From NCBI RefSeq assembly GCF_000014885.1, contig NC_011566.1:4834501-4898500 (forward strand): a stretch of DNA of 64,000 nt, in the 5' to 3' direction. This stretch comes from Shewanella piezotolerans WP3 (GTDB lineage: Bacteria > Pseudomonadota > Gammaproteobacteria > Enterobacterales > Shewanellaceae). Position numbers and translations under genes: made by a program. The notes below the pieces were generated by a model. That model ran no database searches, was not told the origin of the DNA, and worked only from the letters and a program-made list of their open reading frames with translations. This document shows, in pieces, positions 27,893 to 36,938 of this stretch. Position 1 is the first letter of the stretch, and every line of letters starts with the position of its first letter.

Positions 27893-28021
27893 TTAGAAAT
27901 TGATCTACTCAGAGTGTTTTTGGCGAACTCATTCAAGGCAGGCTAATCCAAAGTAAATAATGACACAATGGTGTTCCCTTCTGAGTTTATTCCACACAGA
28001 AGTAGCAAGCCAAAAACACTA
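27893..28021. mobile_element. Truncated copy of the 44721-45037 repeat element
   Basis: The 129 bp directly after the AraC gene are similar to the reverse complement of the right part of the element at 44721-45037: TTGATCTACTCAGAG, then a diverged centre, then AGAAGTAGCAAGCCAAAAACA. The outer inverted repeat has decayed and the other half is absent, so it is a remnant. Confidence 0.7.
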
Positions 28022-28233
28022 CTTTTAAATATTCCCTTTGTTCCATGACAAGATGAGACCCTGCTTCCTTTCCTCAGTCAACTTCCTTCGCCCTGCATAA
28101 AACTTTTTTCAGGAGCAATCCCTCTTGTTCTAGGACGACCCTAACCACCTAGTCGTTCAATATCTGACCAAGCCTTGCTGAGTTTTAAATATTTCACCCA
28201 AGGCTCATTAAGTCATAACTTAAGGGAAGATAG
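28022..28233. other. Leader region of the TonB receptor gene
   Basis: Between the repeat remnant and the receptor start no coding signal is seen. It should contain the promoter. A purine-rich AAGGGAAGA lies just before the ATG and acts as the ribosome site. No Fur-box-like 19-mer was recognised. Confidence 0.4.
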
Positions 28234-31149
28234 ATGACCAGTCGAATAAAAAGAACAATTAAAAACAACAAGTTTCTGTTAACGCCAATCGCCTCTGCGG
28301 TATGTTTAATTCTCAATGGCACGCTAAATCTTGCGGTTGCCGCAGAAACAGAACCAACTGAAAAGCCAGTACTCTCAGTTGAGACAAACCAACAACAAGA
28401 TGAAGAAGTTGAAGTTATTCATGTAAGGGGCATCGTAAGTAGCCTGAAAGAAGCGCAAAACATCAAAAAAATGTCAGACAACATTGTTGATGCGATTGTG
28501 GCTGAAGATATTGGCCAATTTCCAGATCAAAACGTTGCCGAATCTCTGCAACGCATCCCCGGCGTCAGTGTGACCCGAGTCGATGGTGAAGGCCAAAAAG
28601 TCACCATTCGAGGGTTATCCGGTAAATACAATGTCACCACATTTAATGGCCGAAAGCTCGCCTCTGACAGCCAAACTAGAGACTTTAACTACGATGTGAT
28701 TGCCTCTGAGCTTGTAGGGAAAATCGAAGTTCACAAGACTCAACAAGCTAAGTTACAAGAAGGAGCGGTGGGTGGCGTGGTTAACATCTACTCAAGAAAG
28801 CCACTCGACGTCGGCCAGTCGTTAGTACTCTCCGTAGAGGGGGAATACAATGAGCGCGCCGAGTCAACCAACCCAAAAACCTCGCTCATAATGAGTGATG
28901 TGTTCAATGACGGTACCTTTGGCGCTCTCGCCTCATTTGTGCACTCAAAACGCACCAGTCGCTACGACGCTTACTCTTCAAGTAATTGGGATGATTGGCA
29001 ATACAACGAACTACACCATCGAAGCAACCCTAATAATATAGAAGACACTTTACCTGAAGGCGCCGCTATTAATGACACCTTCAGAATGCCTAACTGGCCA
29101 CGCGTAACCAGTACCGAATCTGAACGGGAACGCTTTGGCGGTACGGTCGCTTTTCAATGGCTCATTGGCGACAACTTGGATATTAACTTAGACGGCCTAT
29201 ACAGCTCTTACGATGTCGACAATCGCTCTAAAGCGATGACGGTAGTGATGCCAAATGTTTATAGCTCCAGTGCTACCTATACCGACTTTAATGCTGGGCC
29301 TGATGGCTTCTTAGCAGATGCAGCCTGGAACGATGCCACAGTAGAGTTACTGGAAACAGGGGTGCCACGTAAAAGTGATACCTACCAAGTAGGCCTCAAC
29401 GCTAACTGGCTGCTTGATGAAGTAACGTTAAATTTTGATGCTTCAATTTCAAAGGCAAAAAATGAAGATGACGGCAATGGTAATCTGGTTGTTGTCAGAG
29501 CGGGCGTCGATGGCGCCGCCATTAATTTCAATAATGGTTCTTCGATCCCTGACATTTCACTGTCACAGCCTCTTGATCAAAATGCGAAATATGGCGCCCA
29601 CCACAGTCGTCGTTATGGCGACAGCATTGAAGATGAGATTCAACGCTTTGTCGTTGATGGTACCTGGGAGCCATCGGAAGGAATTGTAACCGCAGTATAT
29701 TTTGGTAGCGGCTATACTTCTGAGCAAAAAGATCGTCAAAACTACTATCCAAACTCGCCAAGCATTTTTGCTTTGGACCATATGGATGATGTTAATCCGA
29801 CATTTGATGCGCCTACTATCGATATTGGCGGCCAAACTATGTGGCAACTGCCTAGCAATGTCATCATTCCAGGTTCAAGCAATAGCTTTGCCGGCGGCGC
29901 AAGCCTTCCGTCAGCTTGGCCAAGTATTAATGTAGATAATCTCTTTAACTACTTCCAAACACTCGATCCTGTCGCCTATCAAGAGTTACTGCCACAAGCT
30001 AACGCCAAAAGAGGTAATACCTATGGCGTTAAAGAGGAAACAGTGCATGCTTATCTCGAAGCTAAGCTAGAAGAGGAACTATTCGGCTTGCCTTACATGC
30101 TAGATTTAGGGGTACGCTATATCAAAACCGATGTCACTGCCTACGGTTACTCGCATAACCCCGCTAATCTAGCGTTTAACAGTGATGGCACCCTTGCCAA
30201 TGATGCCTGGAAGGACAAAACGTTAGTTGAATACAGCGGTGACTATTCTGAAGTACTGCCAAGCATGAACTTCAAGATCAACTTACATGATGACGTGGTA
30301 CTTAGACTTGCTGCGGCAAAGGCGATATCTAGACCTTTCCTTTCGCAGTTAACGCCTAAAACAAATATCAGCCCTGAGCTAGACGGTGGATCTGCTGGTA
30401 AAGAGAAGCGCACTATGTATGAGCGTGATCCTGGACTTGCGCCCTATACCTCAAAGCAGTTTGATACTTCATTAGAGTGGTATTACAGCGATGATGGCAA
30501 CCTAGCTTTTGCTACCTTCTTCAAGAAGTTTGAAAATACGCTTGAAGATAAAGTGACCTCAGAAGTGATCGCAGGGCAAGACTTCTCAGTCACCAGATCT
30601 TACAACTCTGATAACGAAGCCCTTATTCGTGGTTACGAGCTGGCTTGGTATCAAACATTTGATGCCTTCTTACCTCATAGCTTGGCAGGTTTCGGTGTTG
30701 CTGGTAACTATACCTATAACAACAGCACCTCGGGTAAAAATGACAGCGAAGGTGATGAAATCCCATTCTTCGGCCTATCTGAGCATCAAGTTAACCTTAA
30801 CCTGTTCTATGAGATCGAAGACTTTAGCATCAATGCGGCTTATAACTATCGCTCGGACTATACCGTTCGTGACGTTAGCCACTGGACCTACGAAACCTTT
30901 GGCAGTGTTACCACTGAGCAAGCCACAGCGCCAGCATGGGATAGTCTAAGTATCAGTTTAAAGTATGACATTACTGATAACTTGCAGTTATCCGCTGATG
31001 CCTACAACTTGCTTGACCCTGAAGAATACCTCACGGTTAATGCCATGAAAACGGAGCTGTTAACTGCTGGTGCCAGCAGTGCACAATACGGCATAGGCTC
31101 GTCGAGCTATGGCAGAAGCTACGCATTAGGCTTACGTTATACTTTCTAA
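28234..31149 (+). CDS. TonB-dependent outer-membrane receptor
   Basis: The 971-residue protein has a signal peptide ending near AVAAETE, a TonB box-like segment (EEVEVIHVRG, about residues 66-75), a plug domain (ESLQRIPGVSVTRVDGEGQKVTIRGL, GAVGGVVNIYSRKP) and a 22-strand barrel ending in the aromatic ALGLRYTF. It belongs to the large receptor type abundant in Shewanella, Alteromonas and Caulobacter, which often imports carbohydrates or peptides rather than siderophores. The immediately downstream genes are a secreted HExxH protein and an AraC regulator, which may belong to the same nutrient system. Confidence 0.93.
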   Translation: MTSRIKRTIKNNKFLLTPIASAVCLILNGTLNLAVAAETEPTEKPVLSVETNQQQDEEVEVIHVRGIVSSLKEAQNIKKMSDNIVDAIVAEDIGQFPDQNVAESLQRIPGVSVTRVDGEGQKVTIRGLSGKYNVTTFNGRKLASDSQTRDFNYDVIASELVGKIEVHKTQQAKLQEGAVGGVVNIYSRKPLDVGQSLVLSVEGEYNERAESTNPKTSLIMSDVFNDGTFGALASFVHSKRTSRYDAYSSSNWDDWQYNELHHRSNPNNIEDTLPEGAAINDTFRMPNWPRVTSTESERERFGGTVAFQWLIGDNLDINLDGLYSSYDVDNRSKAMTVVMPNVYSSSATYTDFNAGPDGFLADAAWNDATVELLETGVPRKSDTYQVGLNANWLLDEVTLNFDASISKAKNEDDGNGNLVVVRAGVDGAAINFNNGSSIPDISLSQPLDQNAKYGAHHSRRYGDSIEDEIQRFVVDGTWEPSEGIVTAVYFGSGYTSEQKDRQNYYPNSPSIFALDHMDDVNPTFDAPTIDIGGQTMWQLPSNVIIPGSSNSFAGGASLPSAWPSINVDNLFNYFQTLDPVAYQELLPQANAKRGNTYGVKEETVHAYLEAKLEEELFGLPYMLDLGVRYIKTDVTAYGYSHNPANLAFNSDGTLANDAWKDKTLVEYSGDYSEVLPSMNFKINLHDDVVLRLAAAKAISRPFLSQLTPKTNISPELDGGSAGKEKRTMYERDPGLAPYTSKQFDTSLEWYYSDDGNLAFATFFKKFENTLEDKVTSEVIAGQDFSVTRSYNSDNEALIRGYELAWYQTFDAFLPHSLAGFGVAGNYTYNNSTSGKNDSEGDEIPFFGLSEHQVNLNLFYEIEDFSINAAYNYRSDYTVRDVSHWTYETFGSVTTEQATAPAWDSLSISLKYDITDNLQLSADAYNLLDPEEYLTVNAMKTELLTAGASSAQYGIGSSSYGRSYALGLRYTF

Positions 31150-31158
31150 GACCCTGCA

Positions 31159-31196
31159 AAACCGAAGCATTAACTATAGTGCTTCGGTTTTTCTTT
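31159..31196 (+). terminator. Rho-independent terminator after the TonB receptor
   Basis: Stem AAACCGAAGCA / TGCTTCGGTTT with a short loop and following T-rich tail. It sits only a few bases from the next gene, so that gene needs either readthrough or its own promoter. Confidence 0.85.
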
Positions 31197-31216
31197 TCTA
31201 ATATGTGGATATCATT

Positions 31217-32281
31217 GTGAAAAATACCTCCCTAATTATTATCACTCTAGGCTTGCTGCAAATATCTCTGTCTAGCGAAGCGAGCAACCGAGAAAAACTC
31301 TGCCAAACCACTGTCGATTGCAGTATTGGCAACACCTTAGTCACCAGTGAAGATGCTGGCAAAATATACTTAGACGGCGCTTATACTGGGCTAAGCACAC
31401 CCAATATGCTCAACCTTAGCGAAGGTGAACATCTCATATCTGTAGGCACCGATGCTAAAAGGCAGTATCTCAGGAGAGAAGTGACCTACAAAAATCAACC
31501 GCTAGAAATACACCTAAACCAAGACAATTTAGCAACACCAAAGGTATGGAAAGCACTGTTTGTCGGCGTTCCCACCAGCCAAGGGCAAACAGAGTTAGGT
31601 CAATGTAACACCTCCTTCAGTAAGGCTGATTTAGATGATGGCTTTGAGTTTTTTAAACATAACCTAAAGCAGCATATTGAGCCTTTCTCTTATAATACGG
31701 TCAAATGGCAGGTAGAGCGTAGAGATCTTAATGCTCCGGCAGTGCTATCGCATAACCCTAAAAATGACTGGTTCACGCTTGAGCCAGAGCAAGGGCTTGC
31801 ACAGCTTAGCGATATAAAACCAGGGCAATACGACACCATATTCTACTTTTGGCGTGAGCAGCAGCAAGATTGCAGTTTTAAAAGTCCCTACTTTGGCTTA
31901 GCTTGGCTTGAGCCTATGTCAGAAGAAACCAATAAAACTGGCTATGTGACAGTTAAATTTAACCCTGAAGAGATTGGCGTTAAGGGCAGAATAGATCAAT
32001 ACCTCAACGACGACCCTGGCGTATGGACTCATGAGTGGTTACATGTGGTGATTGAACAGTTTTACCCACAGCGAGGTGTTAACACGCCCATCGCCCCAAA
32101 AGACAAATTGATTTTGCATTCAGCGCAAGCCTACGGCTACCAATACCCTTGGGTAGATTGGTACCAAGACTTAATATCGGGTCAGGTCGCATTGGGTAAA
32201 GGCTTTGCCGGTATTGGCCCAGAAGCACTGCTGAACTGCTCAATCGCCCAGAGCGCAGTGAACAATTGTGCAGCTAAATAA
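31217..32281 (+). CDS. Secreted HExxH putative metallopeptidase with PEGA-like domain
   Basis: The protein (about 354 residues) has a signal peptide, a PEGA-like beta domain at about residues 40-90 (GKIYLDGAYTGLSTPNMLNLSEGEHLISVG) and a C-terminal region with WTHEWLHVVIEQF, an HExxH zinc motif (His about 272, Glu about 273, His about 276). The catalytic family was not recognised. Four or more cysteines (CQTTVDC, C..NC near the end) indicate an extracytoplasmic fold with disulfides. Start choice lies between GTG at 31205 and GTG at 31217; the second gives a cleaner signal peptide. It follows the TonB receptor by 67 bp. Confidence 0.65.
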   Translation: MKNTSLIIITLGLLQISLSSEASNREKLCQTTVDCSIGNTLVTSEDAGKIYLDGAYTGLSTPNMLNLSEGEHLISVGTDAKRQYLRREVTYKNQPLEIHLNQDNLATPKVWKALFVGVPTSQGQTELGQCNTSFSKADLDDGFEFFKHNLKQHIEPFSYNTVKWQVERRDLNAPAVLSHNPKNDWFTLEPEQGLAQLSDIKPGQYDTIFYFWREQQQDCSFKSPYFGLAWLEPMSEETNKTGYVTVKFNPEEIGVKGRIDQYLNDDPGVWTHEWLHVVIEQFYPQRGVNTPIAPKDKLILHSAQAYGYQYPWVDWYQDLISGQVALGKGFAGIGPEALLNCSIAQSAVNNCAAK

Positions 32282-32378
32282 ATACTTGTCAGCGTCTTAG
32301 CCGAAGAGTCATTCTGCAACGATACAAGATTCGCCGCTTTCAGCATCGACAATAATGAGTTGCTATTTTTCCTCCCAC

Positions 32379-32408
32379 AAAAGGGCTATCATTTCTGTTA
32401 GCCCTTCA
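32379..32408 (-). terminator. Orphan terminator hairpin related to the tRNA-Ser terminators
   Basis: AAAGGGCTATCATTTCTGTT then AGCCCTT is nearly identical to the hairpins at 35001-35030 and 35101-35130, including the loop. The T run lies on the minus strand. No minus-strand gene precedes it here. Confidence 0.55.
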
Positions 32409-32462
32409 TCTTATTCTTATACTAATTGCTATTAACACCAATGCGCGCCAGAGTGGACAAAT

Positions 32463-33287
32463 ATGATCGAGATAAAACGGTTACCTGAGGGCGCCATGTT
32501 CGATATCGAGCTGCTTGATGAGCCCGCCATAGAAACCCCAATTCCACACAGGCATGAATATTTCGAAATCTTTTGGGTTTTAGAGGGGGAAGGCTACCAA
32601 AGCATAGACTTCCTTGAATTCCCAATGCTGGCTAATAAGGTATTTTTCATCGCTCCAGGCCAAGTTCACGATGTCAAACAAGTACCCAACAAGTTCTGCG
32701 CAATTTCATTCAACGCCGAATTCATCAATGCTGAATCCCAAAGCCAACTCCCCATTGATAGGCTGTTTCTGCAAAATCGCAGCGATAAACCCTACCTAAC
32801 CTTAGATGAAAAAGGTAAAGAAGATATTCGTAGCTTAGTGAACATACTGATTAAAGAGAAGAATAGTACAACAGCAGACAAAGCTCTGATGAGCACTCTA
32901 CTACTGGCTTTTTTACGCTATATGATGCGTTATTTAGACGATCATAAAGATTACACCTCTAGCGCTGACCTAAGAATGGTAAGACTGCTTGAACTCATTG
33001 ATGATCACTTTAAGACACACAAAGAGGTGACCTTCTATGCAGAAAAACTCGCCATGACAGGCAAAAGACTAAACGAGCTAAGTAAGGAGCAATTTAGTAA
33101 AACGGTCACTCAATTGCTTCATGATAAAGTCATCGTTGAGGCGAGACGAGAGTTGGCCTTTTCCCACAAGAGTATCAAGACTATTTCGATTGAATTGGGT
33201 TATAAAGATACTAGCTATTTCTGCCGCTTCTTTAAACGTCTGTCTGGTAAGTCGCCACAATCATTTCGGTTTGATTGGGAAAAATAA
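32463..33287 (+). CDS. AraC-family regulator with cupin sensor domain
   Basis: The 274-residue protein has an N-terminal cupin (residues 20-100: PHRHEYFEIFWVLEGEG and FFIAPGQVHDVKQV) and a C-terminal AraC DNA-binding domain (about 170-272) with the second helix-turn-helix KTISIELGYKDTSYFCRFFK. Regulators of this kind usually sense a sugar or aromatic compound. Possible targets are the upstream receptor/metallopeptidase genes or the downstream transporter; neither is proven. Confidence 0.87.
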   Translation: MIEIKRLPEGAMFDIELLDEPAIETPIPHRHEYFEIFWVLEGEGYQSIDFLEFPMLANKVFFIAPGQVHDVKQVPNKFCAISFNAEFINAESQSQLPIDRLFLQNRSDKPYLTLDEKGKEDIRSLVNILIKEKNSTTADKALMSTLLLAFLRYMMRYLDDHKDYTSSADLRMVRLLELIDDHFKTHKEVTFYAEKLAMTGKRLNELSKEQFSKTVTQLLHDKVIVEARRELAFSHKSIKTISIELGYKDTSYFCRFFKRLSGKSPQSFRFDWEK

Positions 33288-33529
33288 AGATAACATTTCG
33301 GTTCTAATTAGACGGCAAATAATCCTCTCATTTCTACGAAAGCTGATCGCACTGACACATCTAATAGTTTTGAAACAGTCAACGGCTTAATATAGATAGC
33401 AAATTAACCAGTGCTAAAAGTCAAACACCTTTACGACCAAAATGTTCAAAAAGTACCACACTATAAGGTATGCACGCCCCTGACTTCTCTATGATAATTG
33501 CCACAGTTTAATTTACTGGAGAGTCAGCA

Positions 33530-34435
33530 ATGACCCGCATAAGTGCCACTTCGTTTTCAAATCATAATACCAAGCTCCAAGGTTTTTCTTTGGCCATATT
33601 AGGCGCAGTGCTTATGAGTATAGATCCTATATTTATTCGCTTTGCCGGCGTGAGTGGCTTTGACACCGCCTTCCTTTTTGGACTGTTTACGGCAATATCC
33701 ATGCCTATAGTATTACAGCTCAATGATAAGCGCGGACTCGTACAGGCCATAAAGCTCAGTGGCTGGCCACTGTTGCTAACAGCCAGCTTAATGGTTGGCA
33801 GTGCAGCAGGATTAGTTTTTAGCATCAAAAATACTTCTATCGCTAACACCTTCGTCATTCTCAGCGCAACGCCGGCGCTCGCGGCTGTATTTAGCTGGTT
33901 GCTCCTAAGGGAGATAACCAGCCGTGCTACTTGGCTGTCTATTATTGCGGTAATGATCGGGATAAGCGTAGTGGTATCAGGTTCTGTCGGCTCGGGAAAT
34001 TGGTTCGGCGATTTGCTCGCGCTACTGTCGGTCACTTGTTTAGCAATCATGTTTACCCTATTACGCAAATATCGGGACGTTAGCCGCTTAGCAACTGTCG
34101 GCCTAGGAGGGATGCTATTAGCAATCGTTATGCTTTTCTTCGCAACCCCCACTGAATACAACCTCAATACCTGGTTAATTATGGCTGCTATGGGGTTATT
34201 TACTGCGCCAATTTGCCGCGTATTAGCCATGGTCGCAACCCGTCATATCACTGCCGCAGAGGTCTCAATGACGATGATGTTAGAAACTGTATTGGCACCA
34301 ATTTGGGCATTACTCTTCTTTAATGAAATCCCTGCGCTCGAGAGTCTAATTGGCGGCGGGATCATTCTTATCACAGTGTTCTTCTACACCTTATCCAGCA
34401 TGCAAACACACAATAATTCGAGGCAAGCCAAATGA
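33530..34435 (+). CDS. EamA-family (DMT) transporter
   Basis: The 301-residue protein has ten predicted membrane helices in two repeats of five, the EamA pattern, with DFDTAFLFG-like and SATPALAAVFSWLLLRE motifs. Members export metabolites, amino acids or drugs. A GGAGAG ribosome site precedes the ATG. Its stop overlaps the start of the next gene by four bases (ATGA), so the two are coupled. Confidence 0.87.
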   Translation: MTRISATSFSNHNTKLQGFSLAILGAVLMSIDPIFIRFAGVSGFDTAFLFGLFTAISMPIVLQLNDKRGLVQAIKLSGWPLLLTASLMVGSAAGLVFSIKNTSIANTFVILSATPALAAVFSWLLLREITSRATWLSIIAVMIGISVVVSGSVGSGNWFGDLLALLSVTCLAIMFTLLRKYRDVSRLATVGLGGMLLAIVMLFFATPTEYNLNTWLIMAAMGLFTAPICRVLAMVATRHITAAEVSMTMMLETVLAPIWALLFFNEIPALESLIGGGIILITVFFYTLSSMQTHNNSRQAK

Positions 34436-34824
34436 CATTCGAACTAAAGCCTATTGGCCATATCAAGACCCCTTATAGCGATACAATAAGCTGCCCAAAC
34501 AATATTCAAGCTAATGGACCAATTTGTGGGCTCATGCTTGATAAAGCCTACCAAAAAGGTCTTACAGGACTGGAAGTCGGGCAATGGATTTTAGTACTGT
34601 ACTGGTTTGAAAACGTCGACAGAGATTTAATTCAGCAACCGCTTGCAGATGGAACCCTAATCGGCACCTTTGCGCTGCGTTCACCACATCGTCCAAACCC
34701 TGTAGTCGCTGCAGTCGTACCTATTGAAAAAATCAGTCAGGGATGTATCACAGTCAAAGGGCTAGACTGCTTAAACGGCACAGCTTTAATCGACATAAAA
34801 CCGGCGATACTAAGGGAAACTTAA
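34432..34824 (+). CDS. TsaA/TrmO-like protein (tRNA m6t6A37 methyltransferase family)
   Basis: The 130-residue protein carries the TsaA/VirR/TrmO core: PIGHIKTPY at residues 6-14, LEVGQWILVLYWF, the FALRSPHRPNPV motif (residues 85-96) that binds S-adenosylmethionine, and GLDCLNGTALIDIKP. TrmO methylates N6-threonylcarbamoyladenosine at tRNA position 37. E. coli TrmO is about 235 residues; this is the short type without the C-terminal extension. Coupling to the EamA gene is unexplained. Confidence 0.82.
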   Translation: MTFELKPIGHIKTPYSDTISCPNNIQANGPICGLMLDKAYQKGLTGLEVGQWILVLYWFENVDRDLIQQPLADGTLIGTFALRSPHRPNPVVAAVVPIEKISQGCITVKGLDCLNGTALIDIKPAILRET

Positions 34825-34900
34825 CACTCAAGATAGCAGGCTCGAATCAACAGCAGCCTAAGATTCTATCTTGTCATACTAAACTCAAAATCCAGAAAGC

Positions 34901-34934
34901 AAAAAGCCCGATATCTTTCGATAGCGGGCTTCCT
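34901..34934 (-). terminator. Distal terminator hairpin of the tRNA-Ser region
   Basis: AAAAAGCCCGATATCTTTCG then ATAGCGGGCTTCCTT folds into a strong stem; on the minus strand it is followed by a T run. It is the third hairpin downstream of tRNA-Ser. Confidence 0.75.
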
Positions 34935-34938
34935 TAAT

Positions 34939-35138
34939 GTGGCAAAGAGATAGCTGACTTTAAATAATAGGAACCCTTAGGGTTCTTTCTCTCGACAACG
35001 AAAAAGGGCTATCATTTCTGGTAGCCCTTCGTCTTAAAGCGGCAAAGAGATAGCTGACTTTGAATAATAGGAACCCTTAGGGGTCTTTCTCTCGACAACG
35101 AAAAAGGGCTACCATTTCTGGTAGCCCTTCGTCTTAAT
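34939..35138 (-). repeat. Two tandem 100-bp units, tRNA-less relics of a tRNA-Ser array
   Basis: Units 34939-35038 and 35039-35138 differ by only a few bases. Each has, in minus-strand order, a terminator hairpin (35101-35130; 35001-35030), a TATTATT stretch matching the -10 region of the intact tRNA, and a tail GGCAAAGAGATAG (plus strand) that matches the 3' end of the tRNA (GGCGGAGAGATAG at 35141). The spacing from one GGCaaAGAGA to the next, and to the tRNA end, is exactly 100 bp. They look like array members that lost the tRNA body. Confidence 0.8.
35101..35130 (-). terminator. Terminator of tRNA-Ser
   Basis: Stem AAGGGCTACC / GGTAGCCCTT with loop ATTTCT, followed on the minus strand by a run of five T; it begins about 10 bases after the tRNA 3' end. 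A copy with one mismatch lies at 35001-35030. Confidence 0.85.
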
Positions 35139-35139
35139 G

Positions 35140-35230
35140 TGGCGGAGAGATAGGGATTTGAACCCTAGATGGGCTACAAACCCATGCCGGTTTTCAAGAC
35201 CGGTGCATTCGACCACTCTGCCATCTCTCC
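35140..35230 (-). tRNA. tRNA-Ser (anticodon TGA)
   Basis: The 91-nt cloverleaf is complete: acceptor GGAGAGA / TCTCTCC, anticodon stem CCGGT / ACCGG with loop CTTGAAA (anticodon TGA, reading UCA codons), a long variable arm (ATGGG / CCCAT), T arm TAGGG / CCCTA with TTCAAAT, and an encoded 3' CCA. The long variable arm and anticodon define a serine tRNA. Confidence 0.97.
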
Positions 35231-35241
35231 GAACGCCGTGA

Positions 35242-35270
35242 ATAATAGGGATATCGAGTTTAAATGTAAA
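35242..35270 (-). promoter_or_regulatory. tRNA-Ser promoter
   Basis: On the minus strand: -35 TTTACA (35270-35265), 17-bp spacer, -10 TATTAT (35247-35242), followed by a GC-rich discriminator (CACGGCG), as expected for a stringently controlled stable-RNA promoter. Confidence 0.75.
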
Positions 35271-35515
35271 GCCTATATTTGCTTAACTGAGCAACAAATA
35301 GACCAATAATGGTTTTTTTTTCAAGAAAGCGGTTTTATAGCCGTAAAATTATACTTTTTGGTTTACATAAATTTCAGTGACGACTTAGTCATCATTCTCT
35401 ATGCAGCTAAAAATTCATATTTGCTTACCTTTAGGTTTCGCTTAAATACGAACCTAAATGAACTCTCGGAGTCTGAAAAAGGAACTAAACCGCTATTCAA
35501 TAAAGGAACTATTGC

Positions 35516-36184
35516 ATGAAAAAATTACTAAAACTGCTTAAACAGAATCGTTCGCTTATCTTATTTGTTTCTTTAATGCTGGTTTTTAGAAGTGCTGTTG
35601 CCGATTGGAATAGCGTGCCGACAGGGTCAATGAAACCAACGATTGTTGAAGGTGACCGTTTGTTGGTTAATAAGATGGCTTATGATCTGCGTATTCCGTT
35701 TACCCATATATCTATCACTCAACTTGCCAACCCACAGCGAGGAGATATCGTTATCTTTGATTCAAAGGCTAGTGACAAGAAGCTAGTGAAAAGAGTGATA
35801 GGTTTGCCCAGCGACTCTATTTCTATGCAAGACAACGTATTATCTATTAATGGTGAAACAATCGCATACAGCCCCCCAAGTGTTTCGAATGCTGACGGCT
35901 CTGAAACGCGAACCGAACACCTTTTGGGGAACAATCACCAAGTTAACGTTGCAGGAATAGCAGGGCAAGGCATGATTACTCGCCAATCAAGCTTTGGCCC
36001 AATAACCGTGCCCGAAGGTCATTACTTAGTATTGGGTGATAATCGCGACCACAGTAGCGACTCAAGAATGATAGGGTTTGTGCCTCGAGCTGAAATTGTC
36101 GGCCGCGCCAGTAACGTGGTGTTCTCGGCAAACTATGATAATTACTACCTGCCAAGGCAAGAGCGCTTCTTTCATCCGCTGTAA
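35516..36184 (+). CDS. lepB: Signal peptidase I (short paralogue)
   Basis: Signal peptidase I removes signal sequences at the outer face of the inner membrane. The 222-residue protein has one N-terminal helix (residues 12-28), the serine box PTGSMKPT (Ser38), the lysine box VKRVIGLP (Lys92) and the GDNRDHSSDSR box E. E. coli LepB has two helices and about 324 residues, so this is a shorter paralogue; the housekeeping lepB normally lies beside lepA and rnc, which are absent here. Substrates are unknown. Confidence 0.88.
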   Translation: MKKLLKLLKQNRSLILFVSLMLVFRSAVADWNSVPTGSMKPTIVEGDRLLVNKMAYDLRIPFTHISITQLANPQRGDIVIFDSKASDKKLVKRVIGLPSDSISMQDNVLSINGETIAYSPPSVSNADGSETRTEHLLGNNHQVNVAGIAGQGMITRQSSFGPITVPEGHYLVLGDNRDHSSDSRMIGFVPRAEIVGRASNVVFSANYDNYYLPRQERFFHPL

Positions 36185-36373
36185 CCTACGACTTTACCCT
36201 AACTGCCTTACAGGGCAGTCACTCAAAGCACATAGTTAGGGACTGTAAAAGGGTGATGGCCAAACATATAGCAGTAGCTAAAAACCTTATTGGATGCAGC
36301 GACCAAGACAGCCATTATACAATCACTCTAAGCTTTGTTACTTTAGGTCGACTTACAAACACATGGACGCACT

Positions 36374-36883
36374 ATGAGAGCTTTAACACTTATCTTCAGC
36401 AGCTTACTTTTATTCATCACTTCCGGCTGTGCAACGAATGCAGGCCACAGCGCTGACCAAGAGAAGCCCGAATATCTCACCTATGTAAAAGCGGGTGATA
36501 AGGTACCTGTGACTCAATTTATCGATACTCAGGGAAACACTATTGATCTAAGCAAATCAAGCAATAACAAGTTACTGATCTTATTCGCCACTTGGTGTCA
36601 TGATTCGCAGCGCACCATGAAACACCTTACTGCATCAGATCTATATTTGAGTCCCAATGTCGATATTATAGGTGTAGGCAGAGAGGAAGATAAGCAAACA
36701 TTGGATAAGTTTGCCAAAGAGTATGAACTTAATTTCGCTCTAGTCGCAGATAGCGATAGAAGCATCTACAATCAATTTGCCAATATCGGCATACCTAGAC
36801 TGATCTTGCTAGATGCCAATAACGAGGTAGTTAAAACCTTAGTCGGTGAGACTGAAAATGTGATTACCGAAGTGATTTGGTAG
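36374..36883 (+). CDS. Thioredoxin-like (TlpA-type) lipoprotein
   Basis: The 169-residue protein has a lipoprotein signal (lipobox TSGC, Cys19) and a TlpA/peroxiredoxin-like thioredoxin fold: FATWCHDSQ at about residue 74-80 (CXXS, so only the first cysteine is kept) and a cis-proline GIPR segment. A CXXS site favours isomerase/glutathione-type or redox-sensing chemistry over disulfide oxidation. It ends close to a bidirectional hairpin. Confidence 0.78.
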   Translation: MRALTLIFSSLLLFITSGCATNAGHSADQEKPEYLTYVKAGDKVPVTQFIDTQGNTIDLSKSSNNKLLILFATWCHDSQRTMKHLTASDLYLSPNVDIIGVGREEDKQTLDKFAKEYELNFALVADSDRSIYNQFANIGIPRLILLDANNEVVKTLVGETENVITEVIW

Positions 36884-36893
36884 TTTATAAATA

Positions 36894-36938
36894 CAGGGCT
36901 GAACTCGACTGAGACTTAATTGAGTTGCTATTCAGCCC
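36894..36938. terminator. Bidirectional terminator
   Basis: AGGGCTGAA / TTCAGCCCT, with an internal loop that can pair further (ACTCGACTGAG / TTGAGTTGC), between the convergent thioredoxin-like and pilX-like genes; it abuts the pilX stop. Confidence 0.65.

Noticed and set aside
34865..34940. Small gene downstream of the TsaA/TrmO-like protein
   Set aside because: The frames here are broken by the tRNA terminator hairpins and repeat units and show no ribosome site.
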